From positions 900,822-964,821 of the forward strand of contig LUVW01000015.1 in assembly GCA_001661515.1 (NCBI GenBank): a DNA stretch of 64,000 bases. The letters are read 5' to 3'. Shown piece after piece: positions 19,845 through 32,500 of the stretch (positions within the stretch are counted from its first letter, which is position 1; each line of letters starts with the position of its first letter). Under the pieces are notes generated by a model, which was given only the letters and a program-made list of their open reading frames with translations, had not been told where the DNA came from and searched no databases. The stretch comes from Capniomyces stellatus (taxonomy: Eukaryota > Kickxellomycota > Harpellomycetes > Harpellales > Legeriomycetaceae). A program made the position numbers and the translations under genes.

Positions 19845-22795
19845 ATGACGGTGGATACAGAATTAAGAGTTAAACTATACGTTTATGATTTGTCAAGAGG
19901 CATGGCACAGCAGTTCTCAAGAATGTTTACCGGAAAACAGATAGGTACGACAACATAAAGGCTATTTAATTGATTTTGTCTTGTAATCAAAAGTATTAAA
20001 TTGCAAAAACGAATTAAGAGCATAAAGGACTTCAATTTGGTTGCTGTTTCGAACCTTGGCCAATAGATGGAATCTGGCATACCTCGGTTGTTGTGTATGG
20101 CAGTGAGATATACTTTGGACAAGGAATAATGTTCTCGGTGCCGGTAAACACACATTTATAAGCTCGTATACTTTTATTATACAACATGCAAAGTAGCCAA
20201 AGCTCTAAATTTAATTTAAATCACAAACACCAAATTCAATAAACAACAGGGAACTACAATTCATGGGCAACCGGTTCAAGTAATCGATATGGGCGAGACT
20301 GAGATTCCGGAGGAGGTAGCTATTGAGCTGATAGATGAGATGCGCGACTATTGGACGTAAGGAAACATATATTTTTGATAGGATTGACGAGGCGGCAAAA
20401 TTTAATCAATTTGCTTAATACGACATAGTGCTGACAAGTACCACCTGCTTGATAACAACTGCAACACATTTTCTCAGCAACTTGTAAATATGCTTACCGG
20501 CAAAGATATACCAAGCCACATAACATGTAAGAAAACCGTTGATCAAGACAACCTAGTGTATTGTTTGCGCGCCCGTTTTACAATATAAATATATTAATCT
20601 AATGACAAATTAACACATTGTTTGACTAATACCGTGTTTGATCGATGGTGTTTTTATTAGCTTTGCCAGCAGACTTCTTATCCACGTAAGTAAAAAAAAT
20701 GACTTTTCATTGTCAAATTTACAAACTAATTTTTTAATTTGTCTTTTTTTTAAAATATATAAATACTGGAATCTGATTATACTCGTGTCGCTTGCAAATA
20801 GTCCCATGGGCCAACAGATGCTGCCGTTGATAGAGTCTATGTTTAGCCGCAAAGCCCAAAGCATTCCAAGCGGCTCGAACACCAGCAACGGGTTTACAAG
20901 AGCTTCAAGCAATACCGCCATTACTCCTGTGCCAGCTTTATTGGATGCTAAAGGCACACAAGGCCATAGTCAAAAAGGGAGTGTTAAATGGATAGAAGAT
21001 ACAAACCTGCTTTTGAATAACTATTCAGGAGGCAGAAATTGTGTTGTGGTTACACACTTGGGTGATCCGAGCAACGCACTGAAAGATCAAGTGGACGATT
21101 TCTATTTGAATTACATAAACGAGAAACGATTGATTGACTTTTTTTACATAAAAATGAACAAAGAGTTGGACATATTGTCGATCGATATTACGGAGCCAGT
21201 GTTGGTTCTTGTGAGAAGCGGGAAAGAAGTGTCCAGAGCCACCGAATCTAAGCTTAATGAAACAAAATCCCTGTTAAAAGAGTTCAACGCTGCTGTAATA
21301 AATGGTAATTGTTTAACTATACATCTTGAACTTATTTGACGATCACTTTATCCTTTTTTTTATCTCAGAATAAAAAACAATTTGATGCAGAGTGAGATAG
21401 AGCAAAGCAAATATTAAGCAAAACCTGAACGAAATATTGTAATTAGATGTGATACGGGGGAACGTGTCAAGTCTGGAGCCTCATGTAAGGCTGCTGGTAT
21501 TGGGTGGTGGTAGAGAAAGTACAAGAATCTGCAATGAGAATGAGCTGCAAAAAGCTAGCCTAGATAATATCGAGCATCTCCACATCGAGTCTACTAGGCA
21601 TGGATTTGAAGAGTGGTTTAAAAAGATAGAGAGCGAAGGCGGGACTAGACCTGAGATTAGCGCAAGGTGGTATGCGATAATGGATTATATGACCTGTTGG
21701 AAGAGGGAAGAGAAAACACTAGTAAGCATCATCGGAGGGACAAAAGCAAACGAGTTGCTAGGACCAATAGAGTCAATGTATATGGGGCTAGAGAGTGATA
21801 AAGTAGGAAGCGGAATCCTAATTTTTGATCTGATACTAATGGTTGTAAATGCCAACAGATATATAAGCGTGGAATCAGACAAGATGTTTAGATTTGAAGC
21901 AAGTGATGGCGAAGGTGGGGGGAATGGGTTAGATATGGTTTTGAGGTTTATCGAGTCAAAATTGATTGACGCAAAAAACCCAAAAAGCAGAATTCTACGC
22001 AATGACAGTCATGTGGTAATGGGGGCCATTGAGATATACCATAGCTTGCTGAGCCAGCACAACGCTTCAATCCAAAACCAATATGTAGAAAGGTCTGAAA
22101 TGGGTGTAATGGTTGATAACCTAGCGTTTAAAAACACAAAGATGAAACGCATCTTGGAAAACCTGACTGGGCTGTGCGTGGAAATGTTTGGCAAAATTGA
22201 TTCGGAACAGCTTATTCAAAGCACAGTTGAAAGCAGCTCCAAGAGCAACCAAAGTTTGGTTAACGCACTCAAACTTGCTGACTCGTTTGTTGAGATTACA
22301 AAATATCTGGTAACTGAAAAGGTACACAGCTTAGGCTACATTGAAAAAGGCAGAAACAGTTCTAAGGTGAGCGTTCCTGGGCTCAACGCATTGGGTTCTG
22401 GGGAAGGCGGGCGAGGAAGTAGCGAAAGTATTCAAAATGACGGAGGTGCGGAGGGTGATGAAGAGGAAGAGGAGGATGAAAATTGGGTTTTGGAATCTGT
22501 TTGCACGATTGCGAACTTTATCACTGAGGTGTCGATATTAATGAGCAGCCTGGATATCCCTGATGACCAGCGAGTGGGGTACAACAAAGTGGTCAGTGTT
22601 TTGGCTAACTGTATACTATCACTCTACGGGCTCTTGTTTGTTGGTTCAACAACACTAACTGACCTGATTCTTGGGATGGAGGTGACAGAAAGCATCAGTA
22701 TGGCCAAGTCCGCCAATTGGTTCTCGTCTCTTGATTCAGACTTGGTGGCTGACATAGAAAGCATTATCTTGGACATTGAGAGTAGGTCTCAATAA
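19845..22795 (+). CDS. PPPDE (DUF862/DeSI-type) peptidase with thioredoxin-like and helical C-terminal domains
   Basis: Seven exons: 19845-19944, 20067-20143, 20250-20356, 20429-20526, 20661-20685, 20802-21304, 21447-22795; 752 residues, phases consistent. The first ~150 residues are a PPPDE domain: LYVYDLSRGMAQQ, then GIWHTSVVVYG with the catalytic His, IYFGQGI, and LLDNNCNTFS with the catalytic Cys, ending ITSLPADFLST and PMGQQMLPLIESM. PPPDE enzymes remove ubiquitin or SUMO from substrates. Residues about 190-310 (RNCVVVTHLGDP...EPVLVLVRSGKE) resemble a thioredoxin fold but lack CxxC, so probably a binding module. The remaining ~440 residues are largely helical with an acidic EEEEEDE patch; fungal relatives carry a PUL domain here, and this may be one. 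No signal peptide; likely cytosolic or nuclear. The 25-nt exon 5 is supported by phase and conservation. Confidence 0.85.
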
Positions 22796-22947
22796 GCCCT
22801 AGTACCTGCAGACTCTTCTATTTACTATTAGTATTTACTCGACGTTTAAAGTGTCTTTTTTGTTGTTTAGTATTGATTAAATGCAGAATTGTAGATCTCA
22901 AATGTAATAAAATCCATCAAAGTTTACTGTCAATTCCTTTTTATTAA

Positions 22948-22950
<3 letters not shown>

Positions 22951-22980
<30 letters not shown>
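22951..22980. repeat. (TAA)10 microsatellite
   Basis: Ten perfect TAA triplets in the 326-bp spacer between the convergent PPPDE and ABC1-kinase genes. Nothing else is seen in that spacer. Confidence 0.97.
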
Positions 22981-23121
22981 GCGAGATGAAGGAAGGGATA
23001 AAACGAATCGGAGTTTATAGTCGTGTTAAGTCTAAATTACGTACTAACAAAAGTGAGAAGAAAATGTAGTTAAACAGAGGATGTGGTAAAATAAAGTAAA
23101 ATAAAATTAATTCAACTCGGT

Positions 23122-25293
23122 TTACGAATCAAACATTTTGGGGTCGATTTTATAACCTAGTCTCTTTTCCAGGGAGGCTGCCATAGCCTCGTCAATTACA
23201 ACTTCGAAATTTCCGGTCTGACTGCTCAACACCTCGCCTCGAGTCCAGGCTCTGACTCTTGCAAGGTAATAGTTGTACATAAATATGGTGTCCAAAACCA
23301 GAATGGAAATCCTGTACCTCAGAATAGAGATTCTGGTGAATATGCTGTCGAATATCCAGGACACAAACTCCATTTTTTCTTTGCTTTTGATTTCAGAAAC
23401 GCTATAAAGGCCAGAGTAAGAGTTTGCTGAAAGATTAAACAGCGAGCTCTTCATTGATGCACCAATAGCCGCATAGTCGGCCATTATTTTAATTCTGTTT
23501 ACTGGGCTGCCAAACGATTTGTTGATTGACCTGACCATGTTCATGTTTCTCATAACAAACATAAGTTCAGGTGGTAAAAGCGATGAATCTGAAAAAAACT
23601 TGATTGCCATACGCTTAGCATCCATCTGCCTTACATATTCGGAATCGTCTTTCAAAACCTCCTGTACTCTGTTTATGTGGGCGTTTGGCGGTCTAAACAA
23701 AATGATTGAGGTCAAAAAACTAGAGTCTCTGATCCCCCACAGCTCTGCAATCTCCTTCATTGACTTGCTGTCCTGGATAAACACAGACTTCCAAAATCCC
23801 GAGTGCTGTTTGCGGAACTCTTCTGACTCGTCAATGTACAGACCATGATCTAAAAGCACAAGCTGGAGTTTGTCCTTTTTCCCCCACTTGCTTTGGATTG
23901 GCACATTTCGAACCATCAAGTTTCCTGGATGCGGATCGCCATGCAAGTGGCCAGATACAAACAGCTGATGTGCAAAGGTCTTGACTATCAGGCTCATCAA
24001 CCGAGTCGTGTCAACTCCGCTGTCCTCAATCGCCTTTGTGTCTACCAAGCTACAGCCATCAATCCACTCTGTTGTCATTACCATTTTTCTTGTGTATTTC
24101 CAGTTGACCTTTGGAACATACACCGAATCTGCCAACGCGGTGTCTGTTTTTATTGCTGCCTCTGTAATCTCTGCGTTTTTTGCCTCCTTCTCAAAATCTG
24201 TCTCCATCCGGAAATGCTTCTCTGCATAGTCCAAAGACCACGACAACGGAAACCCAAACCTCCATTCGATCAGCTTGCACCAGTTTCTGTAAACAAACAG
24301 GTCAAACTCCATCTGTTTTTCTATCGCTGGCTTTTGTATTTTTATCGCCACATACTCTGTGGGATCGCTTCTCAACCGCGCTTTGTGCACCTGTGCTATT
24401 GATGCTGATGCAACCGGCTCATACGAAAAGTCCAGAAACTCGTCTTCCATCCTCATTCCTGGAAAGCTTTTCTGCAACACCTTTTCCACGTCTTTTTTAG
24501 ATATCGACGGCGCTCTATCAAACAGTTGGCTCAAGTACTTTCTAAACTGCGGTGGTAAAGCCGATCCCTGCAACCCAATTGCCTGTCCAAACTTTATATA
24601 TAGGCCCCCATTCTCCTTACACACGTGATATATCCTTCTGGCTGTTCGCTCATGTAGATTCTCAAGCGCCTCTTTGCTTTTTCCCTCCACAAAATTAAAG
24701 TAATAGTCTGCCACTACTAAATTCGTGTAAAAAACCGTTCGCAACGACCTCTCTATTGCTCCACAGTAGTATATGCTATCGTATGCATAACCACCCCCCA
24801 GCAACACCAACATCACACCAATGTTCTTTCTGAATCTGTGCTTTTTGCTTTTTTTAGATCTGTGGCTCTTGTTTTCTCTGCGATCTTTTGGATCGCTATC
24901 CGCGTTATCACCAGCAAAACCAACTGTTCTGTTGGACACGTTGGTTGTGTAAGGCATGGCACGTACTTCACTGTGTGTTTTGATCCGTTGCTTCCCAGAG
25001 ATATGAAGAATTCCGTTAGTAAGCTTCAAACTCGGAACTCTAAACCCATCCATCTTTAAAGCCCCATTGCACTTTAACAATTTAAACACGTTGTTATAGT
25101 CTGTATACACTTTGTGTTTGAAGTTGGGCAAACTTGGTGCTGCTCCGACGCCAGTGCTCTTGCATCGATGTGGGATTCCCACTGCATGGCTGGCTTTAGC
25201 TGATTGAAAACAAGTTTCAGTGTTACAGTCTTTTTTTACCAGAATTATGCTGCGCTTTTGTAATTTCAGCAGCTGGTTTCGACTCGAAATCAT
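23122..25293 (-). CDS. MCP2: ABC1/COQ8-family atypical kinase, Mcp2/ADCK1-like, mitochondrial
   Basis: A single exon of 723 residues. N-terminus basic (ISSRNQLLKLQKRSI), consistent with mitochondrial import, and a hydrophobic segment (IGVMLVLLGGGYAY, about 157-170) could anchor it in the inner membrane. All ABC1-kinase hallmarks are present in order: KxGQ-type YIKFGQAIGLQGSALPPQ (about 234), the Ala-rich loop VASASIAQVHKA (about 296), the VAIKIQKP lysine (about 316), the HGDPHPGN catalytic loop (about 453) and DHG as DFG-equivalent (about 480). The segment order and VETDFEKEA-like helix (METDFEKEAKNAE) match the ADCK1/ADCK5 branch (yeast Mcp2) better than Coq8. Yeast Mcp2 works in mitochondrial lipid homeostasis; a similar role here is inference. 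Confidence 0.9.
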   Translation of the reverse strand: MISSRNQLLKLQKRSIILVKKDCNTETCFQSAKASHAVGIPHRCKSTGVGAAPSLPNFKHKVYTDYNNVFKLLKCNGALKMDGFRVPSLKLTNGILHISGKQRIKTHSEVRAMPYTTNVSNRTVGFAGDNADSDPKDRRENKSHRSKKSKKHRFRKNIGVMLVLLGGGYAYDSIYYCGAIERSLRTVFYTNLVVADYYFNFVEGKSKEALENLHERTARRIYHVCKENGGLYIKFGQAIGLQGSALPPQFRKYLSQLFDRAPSISKKDVEKVLQKSFPGMRMEDEFLDFSYEPVASASIAQVHKARLRSDPTEYVAIKIQKPAIEKQMEFDLFVYRNWCKLIEWRFGFPLSWSLDYAEKHFRMETDFEKEAKNAEITEAAIKTDTALADSVYVPKVNWKYTRKMVMTTEWIDGCSLVDTKAIEDSGVDTTRLMSLIVKTFAHQLFVSGHLHGDPHPGNLMVRNVPIQSKWGKKDKLQLVLLDHGLYIDESEEFRKQHSGFWKSVFIQDSKSMKEIAELWGIRDSSFLTSIILFRPPNAHINRVQEVLKDDSEYVRQMDAKRMAIKFFSDSSLLPPELMFVMRNMNMVRSINKSFGSPVNRIKIMADYAAIGASMKSSLFNLSANSYSGLYSVSEIKSKEKMEFVSWIFDSIFTRISILRYRISILVLDTIFMYNYYLARVRAWTRGEVLSSQTGNFEVVIDEAMAASLEKRLGYKIDPKMFDS

Positions 25294-26957
25294 CTTTTTT
25301 TATTTTCGAGTCAAAATCACGGTGTCTTTTCTGTTACTATTATACTTTTCAAACTGCTCCTATGTACGGACCTGCTCGCCTTTTGTGCTTTGTCAGTTAC
25401 GAATTATGCTTTGCTTTTGTTTTGTCTCTTGAAGGCCGTACTCTTTGCTTCAGAGAATTAATAGCTGGGCAACAAACTGCTTGGAAAAAGTATTGCGCTA
25501 TTTAAGAACGTGTTTGTGTCTGCAAAAAGTTGGATCAAGCAAACTTGAAATATCAGGTCAATAAAATATAGGCTTTACCAAATCTACAATATGGTTCACA
25601 GCTATTAAGGGAACGATATTTTTACAGCGTTTTTATTTCTGACGCTGATTTAAACGTCACTTTGCGTAGATTTCTGGTGACTGAATTGTTTGCCCAGATA
25701 AGAAAAGGCGGAGATTTCAGAGTATTCCAGTGGGTAGCTAGGAATCAACTAGACAATTCAACAAATTAAAAAGTGAGGTTGTGCCTTTTGAAACAACTAT
25801 AGTTTAGCCAAATCACTTTTTGTTATTAATATTGATATCCCAATTCATTTGCTTATCAAATAAAGCTAAAATCACATATTTCCAAAAACATAATCTAAAT
25901 TTCTTGGCTTTTTTTAATTTGGGTATTTTTTAAGTGCACTTTTTGAATTTTTTTTTGTCACCATTATCGTCACTAATAGTGATTTGAAATTTTTTTTATT
26001 ATTGAAATTTAATAATGTGAACGTTAATAAATGTATAAAATTTTACAGGTTAGCTTTAATAAAGTATCAAGTTATTTCAATTAATTTGTTATTTAGTAAT
26101 TTGAAGTTTTTTTGTAATTACTTTTGGTTTACTTTTTTTTTTTTGCTTGTTTTCTTATTTAATATACTTAATAGTTATCTACAGAGTTCTAGCTATTTCC
26201 AGACTAACGAGAGTATTGCGAATAAAACAGTTTGTTATAAATCAATCAGTTGACGTTTATTTGAGATAAAACAGTCTCTTCTAGCTAACTTGAAATCGCT
26301 TGATCAAGAACATTCATCAATCACATTTTACCAACCTTAGTGTGGCTTCTAAGCTTTGTTGTTCCTTTTATAGTAGCGGCTTTCGTCTTTGTGTGCCATG
26401 CTATACTCTTACTTGAGGGGCTAATCCAGTAGAAGCATTGAGTGGTTATTATACAGATTCACCAACACACACAGCTGGAATATATTACTGATTTTTTAGT
26501 TCTCAGAATCTGTGCACTCACAGCACACTCAACATATCAATAATGTTGCGTAAGTCATAACATACTACTCCAGCGGTTATAGAACACTTTCTACTTGGAA
26601 AGCTAACTAAACAACACTAACGCGCTAAACAAATATAACAATGATATGGCCTGGAGAAATAAATATGCGTTAAAGTCACTCAATCAAGAACTTTTTTGTT
26701 TTATTTTTTTATTTACGTGGTTTATCAAGAACATATTATACTAACTTGCACAGCCGGCTATAGTTAGAGTCCGTTAACCAACTCCCTCTTGATAAGATAT
26801 TGATACAACATTCCCCGCTAGTCAATATTAATTGGCTTAGACAATCACACCGGTTTGCATTTTTTTTTCAAAACAAAATCTTGGATAAAGAAAACATGGC
26901 AATAAAAAAAAGTGCAAACTTTACAAAAGTAAAATAAAAATCATTAAATTTACAATT
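25294..26957. other. Intergenic, AT-rich, no gene seen
   Basis: Upstream of the ABC1-kinase gene and downstream of the transcription factor gene. An 89-codon plus-strand ORF at 25984-26253 is Phe/Asn/Leu-rich AT-driven sequence and is rejected as a gene. No RNA gene or repeat recognised. Confidence 0.6.
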
Positions 26958-29582
26958 CTATAGCATAAATGTGGGGTTTCTGTTACTATAAACAGAGGTT
27001 ATTTTTAAAAAATCAAATATATACATATAGTGTGATGTTGCTCTCTCGGTTAAAAAAGCCGTCAGATCCGACTCTAGATGGTTGTCGCCGATATAAGTAG
27101 ACGCGGTGTCCGTGTTGGCCAAAAAGTGGTGGCTTTGAAAATACGCATCGTTGTTGTTTGTCTTTGTGGAAAAAATATCTGGAGACTCGACTTTATTTTC
27201 ATAATTTAGGGATACCAAAAATTCAGAATTCTCCAACACTTGGGTGTACTTTATGCTAAACTTTCCGTCAAACTCACCAACATCGGGACCAAAATAGTTG
27301 CTCACAAGCAAGTCTTTGTACAGCAGATCTGGGTTTGTAGTTGCACAGCACATAAAGTTAATAAATGTTGTTCCTTTGGGGACAAGCCAAAGGTCCGTAT
27401 CTCTTGAGGAGATAGCCATGTTAGTAACGTAGTATGGTATTTTTGTGTATCTGTTGTTTTTGGTGTTGCAGTACGTTTTTACTTTGAGTAGCTGGTTGAA
27501 TGATTCGGTGTATGTTTTTCCAATCGCAAAGTACGAGCCTATCTCATCTAGTAGGCCCACAACCAGGGCATACCCTCTGTTTACCTCTGATAACTGAGGA
27601 AGGTCGAATATGAACTTGGCGTTTATAAGAACACCGCCTATTTGTCCCAGAGTTGTCACAATGTCCGCATCCCAGCGCTGCAGCGGAATGTTTTTCCGGG
27701 CCCACTCAATCAATTGCACTGATTGCAGCGCAAATTCAATACAGGCAAGCTTGGCTATTTTTACCCTGCTAGGATTGTTATTGCATTTAAAATGTGCTAT
27801 TTCTGATGTATAATGTATAACGATCAGCTCTCTCATCAACAAATGAAAGTAAAAACAGTCGAATATCAATGTCTGCGTATAAAACGAGTCAACCACCGAG
27901 TAGTTGGTATACTCAAGCGAACATATCTTCAACATGAGCTTGTTTACAAAGATATCCAAAACCCCAAGAAATGACATGATTTTGTTCAATATCCTTGTAA
28001 AGCCCTTGTAGCCTTTGGCACTTTCGGATTTGATTGTCAGATGTCTTCTGTTGGAAAAGTTGGAAACCTCACCCGTTAGTAAAGATATATTACATCTTAT
28101 CCACGATAAATCGCAATTTAAAATTCTACTCTCGCTAGTTCGCAGCAAATCAGTACATTTGTTTCCAAGCTTCTTAATGGGATTTGGCAGGTCTAGGCCA
28201 TATTTCCACTGGAAATCGTTTGATGGGAGCTTTATGCACATGTCATTAATGTATATCATTTGCACTCGCGACAGTGCTCGCATTGATATGCTGGTTATAA
28301 CATAACACATCCACCATATTCTGCGCCTGTATTCCGTCGCCACAAACTCTTCAGGTTCAAGCTTGTTTCCACAATTTAAATTATCGAGGTCGGTTTTATG
28401 CAGTCTTAGCATTATTGCAGAGCTATATTTATTCAGAGTGTGGTGTGTGTTATGAAAATGTGTATTAGTTTATGTAGTGCTTTTAGTTAATTTATACAAA
28501 GGACGTGTACTCGCAACCATTCTTTTGTCAAGCTAAACCACATTAAATCAGCACTATAAATCGCCATTACCTCATTCCTAACTCTGGCAAGCGTACAGGT
28601 AAGATTCGAAAATAAATAAAAACATAAAGCGATGAGTATGGGAATTAGAACGCATAACAGGGTTTTATTTAAAACAGCAGCAGTTACATATGTTAATCCA
28701 GGAGTCATCTTCAGAATCCTTTACCTGCACAAATTTTTTAATATCAATTTTCATACAAAATATCAATCTTTACTGGCTATAAGATTAACAGAAAAGACCC
28801 TTACCCATTTGGTTCACTGTCCTTTGGCCTAGTCCTTGGTACATATAGAACTTGCTCATTGCCATCCGCGCCCATATATAATTCAAGTCCGGTTTGGTGA
28901 TTATTTTATTCATCTCACTTAAAGAGATTTCTGCCATTTTCATGATTTTAGATCTTGTAAGTACCTTTCTAAAGTCCCCTTTGTTTGTAAGCCCTGCTCC
29001 CAGCGCCACAAGGATGTATACCAAGTATCTGGGAAGCCTCCCGTCCCTGACATTCGATATAAACTGTGGTAACCTTATAGGTATCATTAAAACAGGGAAC
29101 ATGCATGTCAACTTTGGCAGAACGTCGTGTATACACCCCATTAGAATAGCCACGCCTATCCCTATATCCTCACCCAGTCCCAACTCGTGCTGTTCCACGC
29201 CTTTGCGCATAATTGGATCAAGTCTGTTATACTGCTTCCTGTACATACCCACTATGGGTTGATTGCTTTTGTTTTTTGGACAAAGTTTGCGGCCATCGTT
29301 CTTTTTACTATTTTCGACGCTTTCCGTAAGAATATCAGTGAGTTTGCTGATTCTGTCAATCGCTCTATTGATCTTACTTAGCTCTTTAATTTTTTTTGCA
29401 CTGCTACGTGTGTTTTTAGCAAGGCTTTTTTTGCCGGCTTCTTCCTTTAGTGGAGCGTGTTTTAAACAGACGCCGCAACCGGCGTCATTTCCATATTTCC
29501 TTTTGTTTTTTGCGCAAAAGGCACAATTTACTGTCTTTATTTTGGGCATATTTGCGAGTGTACTACCTAAAATGCCTTCCAC
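26958..29582 (-). CDS. Fungal-specific transcription factor with degenerate Zn2Cys6 finger
   Basis: Three exons: 28805-29582, a 13-nt micro-exon 28571-28583, and 26958-28422; 751 residues in phase. Residues 20-39 read C-x2-C-x6-Y-x5-C-x2-C (CAFCAKNKRKY then GCGVC), a Zn2Cys6 DNA-binding motif in which the third Cys is Tyr30 and no sixth Cys follows. Residues ~140-480 form the Fungal_trans regulatory domain: a GLGQRTVNQM turn, then ELGMSSAIMLRLHK across the micro-exon and RRRIWWMCYVITSIS, then INDMCIKLPSNDF. The micro-exon is inferred because exons 1 and 3 cannot be joined in frame directly, whereas the 13 nt (AG acceptor GCCAG, donor GTAATG) restore the domain at exactly the expected spacing. 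Start could also be the second Met (residue 12). Target genes are unknown. Confidence 0.75.
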
Positions 29583-32500
29583 TCACAACCTCTCTAGCTC
29601 AACTGTATTTCTAATATTGATACATCCCCAAGCTCGGATTATTCTACAACAGTTAGTATACAGCTTGAGTTTAAATTCATCCAGCTCTTTACTTTCAAGT
29701 AGTTCTTCGCGATTTTAAATTTATTCTTGTTTGATTATCTTTTTTTTTAAAAAAAGAAGCTGTTAGAATTTACATATAACCTCTTCTTTAAATGTTTTTA
29801 TGATCTAGGCGTTTTATGATTTAGGCGTTTTTCAATTTTTTTTTCACCACCTTTTCTTTTTTTAGCTTATACTTTAACTACCTTTTTTTTCTTGCCTTTG
29901 GCTCTAATTAATTGATCTACTTTTTTTTTCACTGAATTTAACCGATCAATTTTTAACGAAAACGGCAATACAACATTGATAAATTTCAATAATAAAAAAC
30001 AAAACATTAAAGTTAATTGATTATTAGATCTAATAACCAAGACGCATTTTCTTGACTTATTACCAAGTTTTAGTACTTTGTCTACAAGGATAAACGTGTA
30101 GATGTCGTAAATACAGCTTCTCGCCTGATGGCAAGCTCATCGAATAGCCTGTAACAAGCCTAGTGAACTTAGTACGTCGGTTAATTTAAAAGAAAAACAA
30201 TGACTAAGAAGTCGGTTTTTTTTTCATTATCAATTGGTAAAACTAAAACTAAATCCAGATATTAGGTGAAAATAAAGAAAAGATTATTGGGGTAGCAGCT
30301 CTCTCAGAACGTATTATGTAATTTTTAAAATTACATTAAAAATTACTTTAAAAGTGTACAGAAAAAAAAATTAAGCTAATTAGGGTTGTTCCAATTTTGG
30401 TTGATAATTAAAGCAAACACCACTGCCGACAATAACAACTTGCTTGCCATAAAAAGAGTAAAAAAATATTTTCTCCCCGACCTTTTTATTTGTTTTTTGT
30501 TTTGTTTTTTATTTACCTCCTGTTTTTTATTATTGAAACTTTTTATTTGCTTTTTGAATCAGCATTATGTAATTTTTTGAGGTTTAGATAATCAGTATTG
30601 TGTTGCCCATCTTTTCACTTAGTGCATTTCCACTCTGCTAAACTCGATATACTTTAACAAAACAAAACAAGTTCAAGTTTTGTAACACTAAAACTAAAGA
30701 TGTTTCACTTTCTCATAATAAAAAAAATGGGCAAACATTACAGCAACAGAGCTGTCTAATCCAGTTTAACTCGGCTCAACTCGGCATAAACATACAAAAA
30801 CTAACCAGTGACAACTCGTAGCATAGCGTGTTTTTTTTGTGCCTAAACAAAAAAAAAACTATACCAACAAACCACAGCGTCACAAAGGTGTCAAAGTCAG
30901 CTTCATGAAAACCGTGCCGAAGGCTCTAACCCGATTGGGCAAAAGATGGACACCATTTTGGTTCAGCTCATGTATACCACATCACAAGAAGTTGATAAAT
31001 CAAGAATGAATACGTGAAGTAGGGAACATGGGTATTAATTCATCTAAAGCAAATAAAATACTTTCCAAGATGAATTCAACTTTTTATAGTATCAGTTCTA
31101 TAGCCTCAACTAAAGGCCAAACACAAGATGACAATGCGTTATAGCAGTTTAAAGCGGGTGTTAGATTGTACACGAGTTTCTCGTTGATTTAGGTATCTTG
31201 GCAAGTTTAAATACAGCTTGTTACATCAAAGCCAAGTGAATACAAGCCAGAAAAGCAAAGTAGTGCTCTGAATTATATTTTACTGGCATCAAATTATACC
31301 ATTTTTACTAGAAATTGATTGTACTATTTTGATTGTAGCCATTCAAGGCGGAGTTTTTAGTGCTGTTTTATTGCTGCTGAGGTTGGGTCTGAGTCATAAG
31401 GTGAACACGTTCAAGATTCCACTCATCTTCACGGGAATGAAAAAAGAAAGAGTTTAGACAGTATTAGTCATTTGAACCGGTGCTTTAAAAAACCGATATT
31501 ATCTTTTTCTTCTTATTAATCGCCATGTGGAACGACAAATACATAATAATGTACGAGTATTTAATGGTCTGGTTCATTGAAAAGACAGCAAGAAGGTCGT
31601 TTGAGTTTATTATTTTTTTGCTTTGGTGGTAATAGTGTGTTAACTTTTATAGTAGTGTTCAGCATTTATAATGGCGCAAGTAAAGTCAAGGTGAAGAATA
31701 GTAGTTAATAAAATTCCAATAAAAGTACGACGTTTTATACTTTGAAAACAAGTCTTTGGACTTTAAACTGGAATTTTGGTGAAAGGCAGACTTTTGAACT
31801 GTAAATTGTGGAGTTGGTGAAGCAGGCTATTGTGCTTGTAATTTTTATAAGGGCAACTTTTTGCTAAGTTTTGAACGCTCCCAATGCAAGCGCAATAGTT
31901 AAAATAAGATTCGTCCAATCGTGGTTGTATATAAAATGTTAATACGAGGCTATTAAGAGAATTAGCTTGAAAAAAGTGTTGCTTTTTTTTCAAAATAAAA
32001 TAGAATCCGGATAAACCAAATTAACCTGTTGTTAATGGTTGGTTAGAGAAACAAAAATAGAGAAGGGAGGAACTTGATTTGGACGAAATAGGTCTAGTTC
32101 AAATAAACAGTTGATTTTTAGGCGGTAATAGAGCGGTGTTTGTTGTTTACTTGAATTAAAAATATCAGAAGGTTTTATTTATTCGAGTGGATTTAGGGTT
32201 GTTTCCATTCGTTAATATAAATAAATGAGCGGGTTACTCGACAAAAGAAAAAAAACAGAAAGTGGTGGTGAAATTAAAAAAGCATTCAATAAAGAAGAAA
32301 AATGGTGGAGTATAACTGGCTAGAGACAAATATAGAAGGCAGTGGATTAAAATGAAAATAAGCCAGCTGAGCTAGTTGGCAGACAGGTTAATTTAGCAAA
32401 GCTGAGAAAGGAATCAATAGCATTGGTTTTAGGAGATCAGGAAAGGTAAATACTAAAGACCTGATTAGCAAATTAAACAAATCAAAGAGCAAAATTAAAG

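Noticed and set aside
20270..20290. tRNA-like GGTTCAA box
   Set aside because: It lies inside PPPDE exon 3, and no acceptor stem or A-box surrounds it.
25984..26253. 89-codon plus-strand ORF
   Set aside because: Phe/Asn/Leu-rich translation of AT-rich DNA, no motif.
28487..28708. 73-codon minus ORF between transcription factor exons
   Set aside because: Overlaps the proposed introns and micro-exon in another frame and has no domain resemblance.
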